7,205 nt of DNA from an uncultured Porphyromonadaceae bacterium (GTDB taxonomy: Bacteria; Bacteroidota; Bacteroidia; Bacteroidales; Muribaculaceae). The notes under the pieces were generated by a model. The model saw nothing but the letters and a program-made list of their open reading frames with translations, searched no databases and was not told where the DNA came from. Each line of letters begins with the position of its first letter. Position 1 is the first letter of the stretch. The DNA lies in contig CAJMDR010000103.1 of the NCBI GenBank assembly GCA_905212215.1, forward strand, positions 1-7,205. The letters run 5' to 3'. A program made the position numbers and the translations under genes. This document shows positions 1 through 5,350 of this stretch, in pieces.

Positions 1-30
1 TCTATACATCGATGCCTATTTTTTGACTTG

Positions 31-62
31 CAAAGTTAATAAAAATCGCCGACATACGCAAA
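31..62 (-). promoter_or_regulatory. Bacteroidetes-type promoter firing leftward out of the window
   Basis: Read on the minus strand, a TTTG -33 box (62-59) is followed by exactly 20 bp and then TAACTTTG (38-31). This matches the Bacteroidetes housekeeping sigma consensus TTTG / TAnnTTTG with its usual 19-21 bp spacing. Transcription would begin near position 24 and run toward lower coordinates, so the gene it serves starts outside the window. The box match and spacing are visible; activity is inferred. Confidence 0.55.
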
Positions 63-210
63 TACCCTACCTCTTGTATGTCTCTATAAAGTGGAAGGCA
101 TTTGGAACTTAATGATTGTAATGTGAAGAAGTGACTTTACATAGTTTTATAAATGATTGTGCGGCATGTTAAAGCGAGCGGAAATATATCGAGAAGTATT
201 ATTTCGCTAT

Positions 211-218
211 TAACTTTG
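211..218 (+). promoter_or_regulatory. Candidate -7 box for the leucine-rich-repeat gene
   Basis: TAACTTTG fits the Bacteroidetes -7 consensus TAnnTTTG and is identical to the -7 box of the leftward promoter at 31-62. It lies 39 bp before the ATG at 258, giving a plausible short leader. No TTTG -33 box is found 19-21 bp upstream (the sequence there is about tatc), so the promoter is weak or activator-dependent if real. Its last four bases lie inside the palindrome at 215-230. Confidence 0.4.
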
Positions 219-230
219 TTCGCGAACAAA
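215..230. promoter_or_regulatory. 16-bp perfect palindrome overlapping a -7 box (candidate operator)
   Basis: TTTGTTCGCGAACAAA is a perfect inverted repeat with no spacer. With one extra A in the right arm the symmetry extends outward on both sides (AAC to the left, GTT to the right). It begins inside the TAACTTTG box and covers the expected transcription start, the usual place for a repressor operator of a dimeric regulator. That role is inferred. It is not a rho-independent terminator, because it lacks a loop and a T tract. Confidence 0.4.
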
Positions 231-257
231 AGTTTCACATAACAAAAATACTCTCGC

Positions 258-923
258 ATGAGAAAGAAATCTACCCTTACAGGAACAATCCTGACAAGCA
301 TGGCAATGGCAGTCATGGCATTGCTTTTGCCACAGTCGGTGTGGTCGAGAACCATCGACTACAGGCAGGCAGACATTGGCTACGAGCTGAACACATCGAC
401 TAAGGAAGCTACGGTCACTGACTTGCGCCATGTCTACAACGACATCATCGTGCCTGACAGCGTGGTCTACGAGAACGCTGTCTACCGTGTTACTGCCGTC
501 GGGTTCCGTGCCGCTTACGTCAACACTATGGCAAGGACGATTCAACTCGGCAAGTATGTGGAGTTCATAGACTCCTGCGCTTTCTACAACAATATGTCGT
601 TGAAGTCCATCAATATCCCGAAGGGAGTTAAGATCATAGGTGGCCAGGCGTTTCAGTCTTGTTCCGGACTTGACACTCTTGCGTTGCCCGAAGGTCTGGA
701 GTATATCGGCGCCGCAGCTTTTGCTTATACGGGACTGAAAACGCTGCACATCCCCTCCAGTGTGAAACATCTGGGCGATAATCCGCAATTCGGAGCATCC
801 AAGCTGAAAACCATCACGATCGGAGCAGCCAATCCCTATTTTAAGATAGTGGAAAGCGCTGTCTGCTCCATGGACGGAAAAAGGCTGCTTTTTGTCCCAT
901 TTGGGGCAAGTTTAAGAACATAG
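258..923 (+). CDS. BspA-like leucine-rich-repeat secreted protein, truncated N-terminal part
   Basis: The 221-residue frame starts with a signal peptide: MRKK, then a hydrophobic stretch to about residue 25, with likely cleavage near 30 (SVWS-R). Residues about 93-190 are leucine-rich repeats of the LRR_5/BspA type, with units such as LKSINIPKGVKIIGGQAF and LDTLALPEGLEYIGAAAF. Next comes the NPYFKIVESAVCSMDGKRLLFVP segment typical of these proteins, where a non-repetitive loop normally leads into further repeats. Such proteins sit on or outside the cell surface and often bind host or matrix ligands; the ligand here cannot be read. The frame leaves homology after about residue 214 (FVP) and stops at 921-923. 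The expected C-terminal tail continues in another frame (902-1090), so the gene appears broken by an internal deletion. The ATG at 258 is chosen because it directly precedes the signal peptide. A -7 box lies at 211-218. Confidence 0.75.
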   Translation: MRKKSTLTGTILTSMAMAVMALLLPQSVWSRTIDYRQADIGYELNTSTKEATVTDLRHVYNDIIVPDSVVYENAVYRVTAVGFRAAYVNTMARTIQLGKYVEFIDSCAFYNNMSLKSINIPKGVKIIGGQAFQSCSGLDTLALPEGLEYIGAAAFAYTGLKTLHIPSSVKHLGDNPQFGASKLKTITIGAANPYFKIVESAVCSMDGKRLLFVPFGASLRT

Positions 924-1090
924 TAGGCGATGCACATCAAGGTGTGCAAACGGAGAGTGTGGATGAACCTACAGTAATCGAGATTTACGACATCACTGGC
1001 AGACGTCTGCGCGAAATGGTTCCCGGAGCAGTCAATATCTTGCGTATGAGCGATGGCTCGGTACGCAAAGTTATGGCTCCCGGCAATTGA
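902..1090 (+). pseudogene. Out-of-frame C-terminal remnant of the leucine-rich-repeat protein (sorting-type tail)
   Basis: This frame reads WGKFKNIVGDA, then an acidic linker, then IEIYDITGRRLREM and GAVNILRMSDGSVRKVM, ending PGN-stop at 1088-1090. In Bacteroidetes BspA-like proteins the W-x-x-F-K-N-I motif closes the last repeat (usually after VYVP...Y). The IYDxTGRR...G.NI.RMSDG..RKV block is the usual C-terminal tail, resembling type IX secretion/gliding sorting domains. It has no start of its own and lies in frame 2, whereas the upstream repeats are in frame 0. It is therefore best read as the lost 3' end of the gene at 258. A real, uncorrupted gene would carry several more repeats between the two pieces. 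An assembly error is a less likely alternative, because a single-base fix would still leave the repeats missing. Confidence 0.7.
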
Positions 1091-1124
1091 TGATCATAGA
1101 TACGGCGTCAGGAGCCTGAATAGG

Positions 1125-1158
1125 GAGGATGTGTCAGTCTGATCATTGACACATCCTC
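1125..1158 (+). terminator. Strong hairpin after the leucine-rich-repeat remnant
   Basis: A 12-bp perfect stem (GAGGATGTGTCA at 1125-1136 pairs with 1147-1158) encloses a 10-nt loop and is followed by TGTGTTTTG. The T run is short, so this is a modest intrinsic terminator or an mRNA 3'-end stabiliser. It lies 34 bp after the stop codon at 1090. The symmetric stem could also slow transcription arriving from the opposing regulator pseudogene. Confidence 0.65.
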
Positions 1159-1318
1159 TGTGTTTTGCGTTATTTGTGTCTGGCGTTTGAGGGGATAGCG
1201 AAAAACATATAAAAGCCTGAAAATTCATCTTTTCTGCTATTCTTCCCGAGGAGTTTTTTCGGCACGGATACAGGACAAATAAGGGGGGGTGATGCCTATG
1301 TAGGAAGCGATGTGCTTG

Positions 1319-1352
1319 AGTGGCACTTTATTAAAAGTGGCACTTTATTAAA
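1319..1352. repeat. 17-bp perfect tandem duplication inside the Crp-like gene
   Basis: The unit agtggcactttattaaa occurs twice head to tail (1319-1335 and 1336-1352). It lies in the regulator coding region just before the helix-turn-helix. Because 17 is not a multiple of three, it shifts the frame: with both copies the protein ends in an unrelated tail, and with one copy it continues into VPLKHIASY. Confidence 0.9.
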
Positions 1353-1800
1353 TATGTATGGCCGGTGTTCAACAATAGCCTGATATTGTTCCTTTGCCGT
1401 GCCTCGTAGCATTTTGTGCTTTTTCTCGAAGCCGTACAACTGGAACATGAGTCGGCCGAGAAACCAATTGGAAACCTCGCTGTCAGTTTCCATGAACCGG
1501 CGAAAGTCATCTCTATTGATGACGAGCAAACGCACGGTACACATGCCTCTCTGTTTTTTGCAGCCGGGAAATCGAACAGAAAACCATGCATTGACACACA
1601 TACTGTGTTTGCCAAACCGAAATAGAGTGTCTTTTCGGTGTTGTTTTCGGTATGCCACACTCTGGTAATGACTGAAATGACAATGCCCAGACGATTGAAA
1701 ATCTTGCCTGTCTCCATAATAAACTCACCATTGGAATATTCTTCAACATGGCAGAGATTGATGAATTTGTCTATATTCGCAGGACTCAACAGATAGGTGG

Positions 1801-1808
1801 CCCCCCCC
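1801..1808. repeat. C8/G8 homopolymer near the 5' end of the Crp-like gene
   Basis: Eight C on the plus strand are eight G on the coding strand, about 20 codons after the likely ATG. With seven G the upstream frame (MQIFSHPTEEERK) joins the cNMP-binding frame (TYLLSPANIDKF). With eight it does not. A second run of seven C on the coding strand (1289-1283), in the C-terminal part, is in frame. Tracts like these are prone to slippage and also to sequencing error. Confidence 0.7.
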
Positions 1809-1889
1809 AATTATGAGGCGGGGCAGTATTTTGCGTTCCTCTTCGGTAGGATGGGAAAAGATCTGCATATATAGGTCTTGAATTTTCTA

Positions 1890-1897
1890 CAAATGTA
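1890..1897 (-). promoter_or_regulatory. Candidate -7 box of the Crp-like pseudogene
   Basis: On the minus strand this reads TACATTTG, an exact TAnnTTTG match, 21 bp before the proposed ATG at 1868. No TTTG box is present at the right distance upstream (the sequence there is about ATTA), so only half of the promoter signature is seen. Its position supports the choice of the ATG at 1868 over later starts. Confidence 0.35.
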
Positions 1898-2045
1898 GCT
1901 ATAAAGATTGAATTGATAATGATTTTTTTTAGAAAATGTTAAATTTTCAGTATGGCTTAATGTGTTGTCTGTGTAATTACATATGTATTGTATCCGTTAG
2001 AACTTTAATGGCTTCGGAGGCGTTGTATTACAAAACTTAAAGACT

Positions 2046-2507
2046 ATGAAAAAGATACTGAAATACATTCCCGTAATGCTCATGGCTCTTTGCCTCGGCT
2101 TTACTTTTGTAGCGTGTTCCGACGGCGACACGGAAGAAGAGATAACTGTGAAGGACCAACTCCCCATGGAAGCGAAGTCTTTCATCAACAGCTATTTCAC
2201 TGATTATGAGATAGTTAAGGTAATCAAGAACAACGACAACCCCGTATGGTATGAGGTGCAGTTCCGCGGTGGCGGCGAAATCAAGTTCGATGCCAACGGT
2301 CGTTGGTACGAGGTGGAAGGCGACCACAATTTACCGCTTCCCAAGGGCTTCTATCCCGAGGCAATCGACACGTATGTTGCCGCCAACTATCCCAACAGTT
2401 TCATTGAGGAGATGCAACGCGATGCAAGAGGCTATGAAGTAGACCTCCACAACGAGGTGGACCTGTTGTTCGGGACTACAGGCGATTTTCTCGGCATCAA
2501 ACGTTAA
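2046..2507 (+). CDS. PepSY-like (DUF2874) lipoprotein
   Basis: The 153-residue protein begins with a lipoprotein signal peptide: MKKILKY, a hydrophobic core, and lipobox FVAC with Cys24 as the lipidation site. Acidic residues (SDGDTEEE) follow. The mature part contains two related alpha/beta units, about 38-92 and 96-153. Each has an LP-x-x-A/F helix, a Y-E-V strand and a closing strand (EIKFDANGRWYEVEG; EVDLLFGTTGDFLGIKR). This is the pattern of the PepSY-like family (PF11396) common in Bacteroidetes periplasmic or outer-membrane lipoproteins. These resemble beta-lactamase-inhibitor-type folds, but their function is largely unknown. The gene stands alone: a broken regulator lies upstream on the other strand and rsmD is convergent downstream. 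A hairpin begins 18 bp after the stop. No convincing promoter or Shine-Dalgarno was found in the AT-rich upstream region. Confidence 0.85.
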   Translation: MKKILKYIPVMLMALCLGFTFVACSDGDTEEEITVKDQLPMEAKSFINSYFTDYEIVKVIKNNDNPVWYEVQFRGGGEIKFDANGRWYEVEGDHNLPLPKGFYPEAIDTYVAANYPNSFIEEMQRDARGYEVDLHNEVDLLFGTTGDFLGIKR

Positions 2508-2525
2508 GGTGCTGTCAGAATGAAA

Positions 2526-2563
2526 AAAGAAAGACTGTGTTACAAATAGCGCAGTCTTTCTTT
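2526..2563. terminator. Bidirectional terminator between the lipoprotein gene and rsmD
   Basis: A 12-bp perfect stem (AAAGAAAGACTG at 2526-2537 with its complement at 2552-2563) has a 14-nt loop. The A-rich left flank and T-rich right arm give a T run on either strand. It lies 18 bp after the lipoprotein stop and 15 bp after the rsmD stop, so it can end transcription of both convergent units. Confidence 0.75.
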
Positions 2564-2578
2564 GTTATTGCTGGTTAG

Positions 2579-3202
2579 TCAGTCAATTACCTTATTCGCC
2601 TCTTCGTCCGACTTGTCTGAACCGTCTGACCTGTCTGACTCGTCTGAGCCGGAATTCCCTTCTTCCTCCGGTATCCTGAAAATTGAAAAGTTCACCGAGC
2701 CGTAGGCTCTGTGCTGCTCGAAGTACGGCAACGTAGAAAAATCGTAATTCTTGCTGTGTTCCAGGATGAAGATACCGCCCGGTTTAAGTAATTTTGAATC
2801 CAATACCCTTTCCGGCACTTCGGCGAACCAAGGCAAGTCGTAGGGAGGGTCGGCAAAGACAATGTCGTAGCTCTCGTTGCAACTTGCTATGAAGCGGAAC
2901 ACATCGCCATGCACCACTTTGAAACCGGGGTCATGCAGCGTGGATTGCAGGCTTTTCAGGAACGAAGTCTGGACCCTGGCTTTCTCCACGGCTGTAACCT
3001 GAGCGCAACCACGCGACAGGAACTCGAGGCTGATGGCACCGGTACCCGCGAAAAGATCCAGAGCACTTTTACCCTCCAAATCCGTGAGATTCTCCAGTAC
3101 ATTGAAAATATTTTCGCGCGCGAAATCGGTGGTGGGACGTGCCGAGATGTTTTTCGGCACATCGAAGCGGCGTTTGCCGTATTTTCCTCTTATTACTCTC
3201 AT
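2579..3202 (-). CDS. rsmD: 16S rRNA (guanine(966)-N(2))-methyltransferase RsmD
   Basis: RsmD methylates N2 of G966 in 16S rRNA of the assembling 30S subunit using S-adenosylmethionine. The 207-residue protein opens with MRVIRGKYGKRRFDVP and RPTTDFARENIFNVL (residues 1-36), typical of the family. The Rossmann SAM-binding motif I follows (DLFAGTG, 49-55), then an acidic residue after strand 2 (VEK, 72-74) and the catalytic DPPY motif (118-121). The core ends near residue 180 (YGSVNFSIFRI), where Bacteroides homologues normally stop. About 25 additional residues follow, dominated by SDx triplets (SDESDRSDGSDKSDEE), encoded by a 9-bp DNA repeat (2605-2649). The tail is acidic, probably disordered and not needed for catalysis. 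The gene is last in an operon, 14 bp after the DUF3822 gene, and ends at the shared terminator 2526-2563. Confidence 0.93.
   Translation of the reverse strand: MRVIRGKYGKRRFDVPKNISARPTTDFARENIFNVLENLTDLEGKSALDLFAGTGAISLEFLSRGCAQVTAVEKARVQTSFLKSLQSTLHDPGFKVVHGDVFRFIASCNESYDIVFADPPYDLPWFAEVPERVLDSKLLKPGGIFILEHSKNYDFSTLPYFEQHRAYGSVNFSIFRIPEEEGNSGSDESDRSDGSDKSDEEANKVID
2605..2649. repeat. 9-bp minisatellite in the 3' end of rsmD
   Basis: Five consecutive 9-bp units can be aligned: cgtccgact, tgtctgaac, cgtctgacc, tgtctgact, cgtctgagc. The core gtctga is nearly constant, and the first and last bases vary. On the coding strand each unit encodes Ser-Asp plus one variable residue (E, R, G, K, E), so length changes by whole units keep the frame. 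Confidence 0.85.
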
Positions 3203-3216
3203 AACAATATCAATGT

Positions 3217-4011
3217 TCAGGCGAAGGAGAGGAGTACCGGGGTGGGTATGTGGTCGGCGTTCTCCATGCGCGGCAACAGGCTCAGCCCTACATAATTAAT
3301 ATGACGTCTGAGCAGCGGCATAAGTTCTTTGCGGGTTTGCGGGGAACCGGATATGTTGAGCTGCCCTCCGTCAGCCCCGAGGCCAAGTTGCTGCCACAGG
3401 GCGAAGATGAGATAAGCGGCATCGGCCGTGGCGGGAGCGCGATGCGTTGAGGCATGAAGCAGTCTCTCGCCATTGAAAGCCAACAGATGCAGATAAGGAG
3501 CATCGACGTCGGCATATACCCTCACTCTTCCGGGAGCGTTTCTGTCGGCACTGAACCAGCGGAAAAGCGGTGAGAGCCTGTGCTGCGGCGTAACCCCTGC
3601 GAAAGTGCGGTTGAGGAACGATCTCAGTCCGGGGCAGAGTGTGAAAGCTATGGTAGCTTCTCCCATAGGAGCGGTGAAGACATCGCTCTCTTCACTCTCA
3701 TAGAACCGTTTCATGGACTGAGCGGCAAGATTGCCGGGTTCTTTACCGGGCACAAGAAGCTGTTTCGGAGTATCGATGAGGATGTGGCAGTCATACTCTT
3801 CCAACAGTATAGGATTGTCGTAGACGGCATTCTCTATCTGTGCCAGGGTGCGGTCTTCTTCGGGGGTATAGGCCACTTCTATCCCCTTTACAGGAGGTAT
3901 GTCATTACGGCCGTAGGGCACAAACCAGCCTTGCAGCCGACCTGTGCCCAGGGTAAGTATGAGGTTGTATCTTCTTGGATCTGAATACTGTTTCAGTTCT
4001 TCTGCTGTCAT
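3217..4011 (-). CDS. DUF3822 family protein
   Basis: This 264-residue soluble protein has no signal peptide or membrane segment. It matches the Bacteroidetes DUF3822 family (PF12864) in layout. There is an N-terminal strand region (YNLILTLGTGRLQGWFV, about 15-31). The conserved HILIDTPKQLLVPG segment lies near 76-89. A second half contains YADVDAPYLHLLAFNGERLLHAS (about 166-188), the helix AAYLIFALWQQLGL (198-211) and the strand QLNISGS (217-223). The family is commonly encoded directly upstream of rsmD, as here, but has no established biochemical role. Its two-lobed strand pattern recalls actin-like folds, which is speculative. The ATG (4011-4009) overlaps the stop of the preceding gene in TAATG, implying translational coupling. 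rsmD follows after 14 bp. Confidence 0.85.
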   Translation of the reverse strand: MTAEELKQYSDPRRYNLILTLGTGRLQGWFVPYGRNDIPPVKGIEVAYTPEEDRTLAQIENAVYDNPILLEEYDCHILIDTPKQLLVPGKEPGNLAAQSMKRFYESEESDVFTAPMGEATIAFTLCPGLRSFLNRTFAGVTPQHRLSPLFRWFSADRNAPGRVRVYADVDAPYLHLLAFNGERLLHASTHRAPATADAAYLIFALWQQLGLGADGGQLNISGSPQTRKELMPLLRRHINYVGLSLLPRMENADHIPTPVLLSFA

Positions 4012-5315
4012 TATTGACGGTTAAGCCTGTCGGCCTTGATTGTGATTTTAGCGTTGTTGCGTGCATCGACAGTCGCCGATCCCACCGAGAATTCTCCGGC
4101 GTTAATCCTCGCCATGGACCATGCTTCGATATTTGCCGTGTTGCCCTTGCCTCGAAGTGTGACGGTGCTCATGGAGGCTTCTATCCTGACTGTATTGACG
4201 CTTGTCTTGCCAAGGGTGATGTTGCTTTGCGATGTCGCTTCAAGAATAATGGACCCTGCCTGAACCGGACCTATAGATATTGTGGCCGTGGAGGATGCTG
4301 AGACCGACACTTTGTTGTTATTGCAGTTCAGACCGTCCGGGATACGGAAATTCGCTGCCGAAGAACAATCTATATCTGCACTGTAAGCCCTCAGTTGCTG
4401 TATGTTGCATCCTGCAGCGCCGGAACAGGAACCGGTGAAGCGGTTGCAGTTCAATATGGAAGATGTGTTAAAATTGGAAGCTGAGCTTAAGTCAATCTCC
4501 ACGTCGCCTAAGATATTGACATCGGAGGTGTGGAACTTAGCCGCCGAGGCAAGGTCCAGGTTCAGGGAATTGGCTGTTATGGAAGGAATGTTCAGCGATG
4601 ACGCGGAACTGCAGTCAATGGTAAGTCCTTTTCCCTGGAATGCCGGAATGCTGGCGGAAGCTGCGGACGAAAGGTCAATATTCAATGTTCCATTTATCTT
4701 TATGGGAGTTTGTGCGATGAACTTGCTGGCCGTCGACAGGTCAAGGTCGTTCAATCCTCTTGAGGAACAAGTCACGGTGACGCTGTTGTTAATGTTCTTT
4801 ACTTTTCCGTTCTGGTAAGACAACTCCAGCTCGCCGTTGTCGCAGCTCACGTCAAGATAGCGGACAAGTTTTTCCGGGCCAACAATCTTTATATCGCCCG
4901 GTTTTCCCTGAGTGTAAACTACTTTTATGGCTCTGCAGGAGGAGATAGAATGGAAATCGCCAACATTCTTTATTATGCGCTGTACTTTGGTCCCATTCTC
5001 ATCATACTCGCAAGCCGGGTCATATTCGTATACGCTGTCGTCATTGTCGAAAGAGCAACCCTGCGTCACCCTGCGGTTAGTGCCGGTGGACATATTGTTC
5101 GGGGTGTTGCCTGTAATGACATATACGGAGTCGCCGCGAGTTTCGATGCGAAGGGTATTCGTGCTTCCCGAGGTGTTTGTAGTGGTTCCGCTGATGGTGT
5201 ATACTTTATCGATGGAGGCGGCCTTCACCAGGGCGGAGAACATGACCGTCACCACCGCTATGGCGGCGATAAGTGCCGTTATGGTCAAACATATATTCAG
5301 TCTCTTCTTTTTCAT
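4011..5315 (-). CDS. Secreted GIN-domain (DUF2807) beta-helix protein
   Basis: The 434-residue protein starts with a signal peptide (MKKKRLN, hydrophobic 8-30, probable cleavage near KAA, 31-33). There is no lipobox cysteine, so it is exported or anchored by its N-terminus rather than lipidated. Residues about 121-167 (FHSISSCRAIKVVYTQGKPG through LDVSCDNGELELSY) are the classic start of the head GIN domain, PF10988. From about 188 to the end, about twelve rungs of 18-23 residues repeat a strand plus a Ser/Ala-rich turn (LDLSTAS, IDLSSAAS, IDCSSASS, LDLASAA, IDLSSAS, IDCSSAA). This predicts a right-handed parallel beta-helix. Residues 40-120 are a Thr/Asn-rich and acidic extension not typical of the domain. 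The family is abundant in Bacteroidetes and usually periplasmic or surface-located, with no proven function. The gene leads the operon with DUF3822 and rsmD, from a promoter at 5351-5382. Confidence 0.88.
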   Translation of the reverse strand: MKKKRLNICLTITALIAAIAVVTVMFSALVKAASIDKVYTISGTTTNTSGSTNTLRIETRGDSVYVITGNTPNNMSTGTNRRVTQGCSFDNDDSVYEYDPACEYDENGTKVQRIIKNVGDFHSISSCRAIKVVYTQGKPGDIKIVGPEKLVRYLDVSCDNGELELSYQNGKVKNINNSVTVTCSSRGLNDLDLSTASKFIAQTPIKINGTLNIDLSSAASASIPAFQGKGLTIDCSSASSLNIPSITANSLNLDLASAAKFHTSDVNILGDVEIDLSSASNFNTSSILNCNRFTGSCSGAAGCNIQQLRAYSADIDCSSAANFRIPDGLNCNNNKVSVSASSTATISIGPVQAGSIILEATSQSNITLGKTSVNTVRIEASMSTVTLRGKGNTANIEAWSMARINAGEFSVGSATVDARNNAKITIKADRLNRQ

Positions 5316-5350
5316 GTCGTTGGAGATTGGTGGTTATATGTTTATGACGA

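Larger units (their letters stand above)
1237..1868 (-). pseudogene. Crp/Fnr-family transcriptional regulator, broken by three frameshifts
   Basis: Four minus-strand frame segments join into one Crp-like protein. The N-terminus (ATG at 1868-1866, MQIFSHPTEEERKILPRLI) runs into an 8-G tract at 1808-1801. The cyclic-nucleotide-binding-type domain follows in a second frame, with INLCHVEEYSNGEFIMETG and TRVWHTENNTEKTLYFGLANT. At an A6 run (1559-1554) it moves to a third frame, with LLVINRDDFRRFMETDSEVSNWFLGRL and EKKHKMLRGTAKEQYQAIVEHRP. After a 17-bp duplication (1319-1352) the helix-turn-helix VPLKHIASYIGITPPYLSCIR lies in a further frame, ending at TAG (1239-1237). Changing G8 to G7 and A6 to A7 and removing one 17-bp copy gives 615 nt, exactly 205 codons including stop. 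That is the usual size of Bacteroidetes Crp/Fnr regulators. These act as cytoplasmic dimers, often sensing stress or small molecules. The recognition helix reads SCIR where relatives usually have SRIR. The extreme N-terminal 20 residues are the least certain part. As it stands no functional full-length protein is expected, unless the tracts vary in length in the population. Confidence 0.75.

Noticed and set aside
137..355. 72-codon minus-strand frame entering the upstream region
   Set aside because: It overlaps the signal peptide region of the leucine-rich-repeat gene, has no promoter of its own and has no family features.
210..788. 192-codon minus-strand frame across the leucine-rich-repeat gene
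   Set aside because: The plus strand shows a signal peptide and clear leucine-rich repeats. The antisense translation has no domain character.
1091..1236. Insertion-sequence remnant between the two broken genes
   Set aside because: No terminal inverted repeats, target duplication or transposase fragment could be seen; the only structure is the terminator hairpin.
1319..1352. CRISPR-like or integron-type repeat
   Set aside because: There are only two abutting copies with no spacers, inside a coding sequence. It is a simple tandem duplication.
1399..1668. Plus-strand frames of 69-89 codons in the regulator region
   Set aside because: The minus strand encodes recognisable Crp/Fnr segments in register. 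The plus-strand products show no homology pattern.
1991..2012. Promoter for the PepSY-like lipoprotein gene
   Set aside because: Possible pieces (a TTG near 1965 and an AT-rich stretch near 1991-2010) do not give a TAnnTTTG box at proper spacing.
2605..2649. CRISPR array
   Set aside because: The 9-bp units are contiguous, degenerate and in-frame coding, with no spacers.
2909..3295. Plus-strand frames opposite rsmD and its start
   Set aside because: They are shadows of the strongly supported rsmD and DUF3822 genes on the minus strand.
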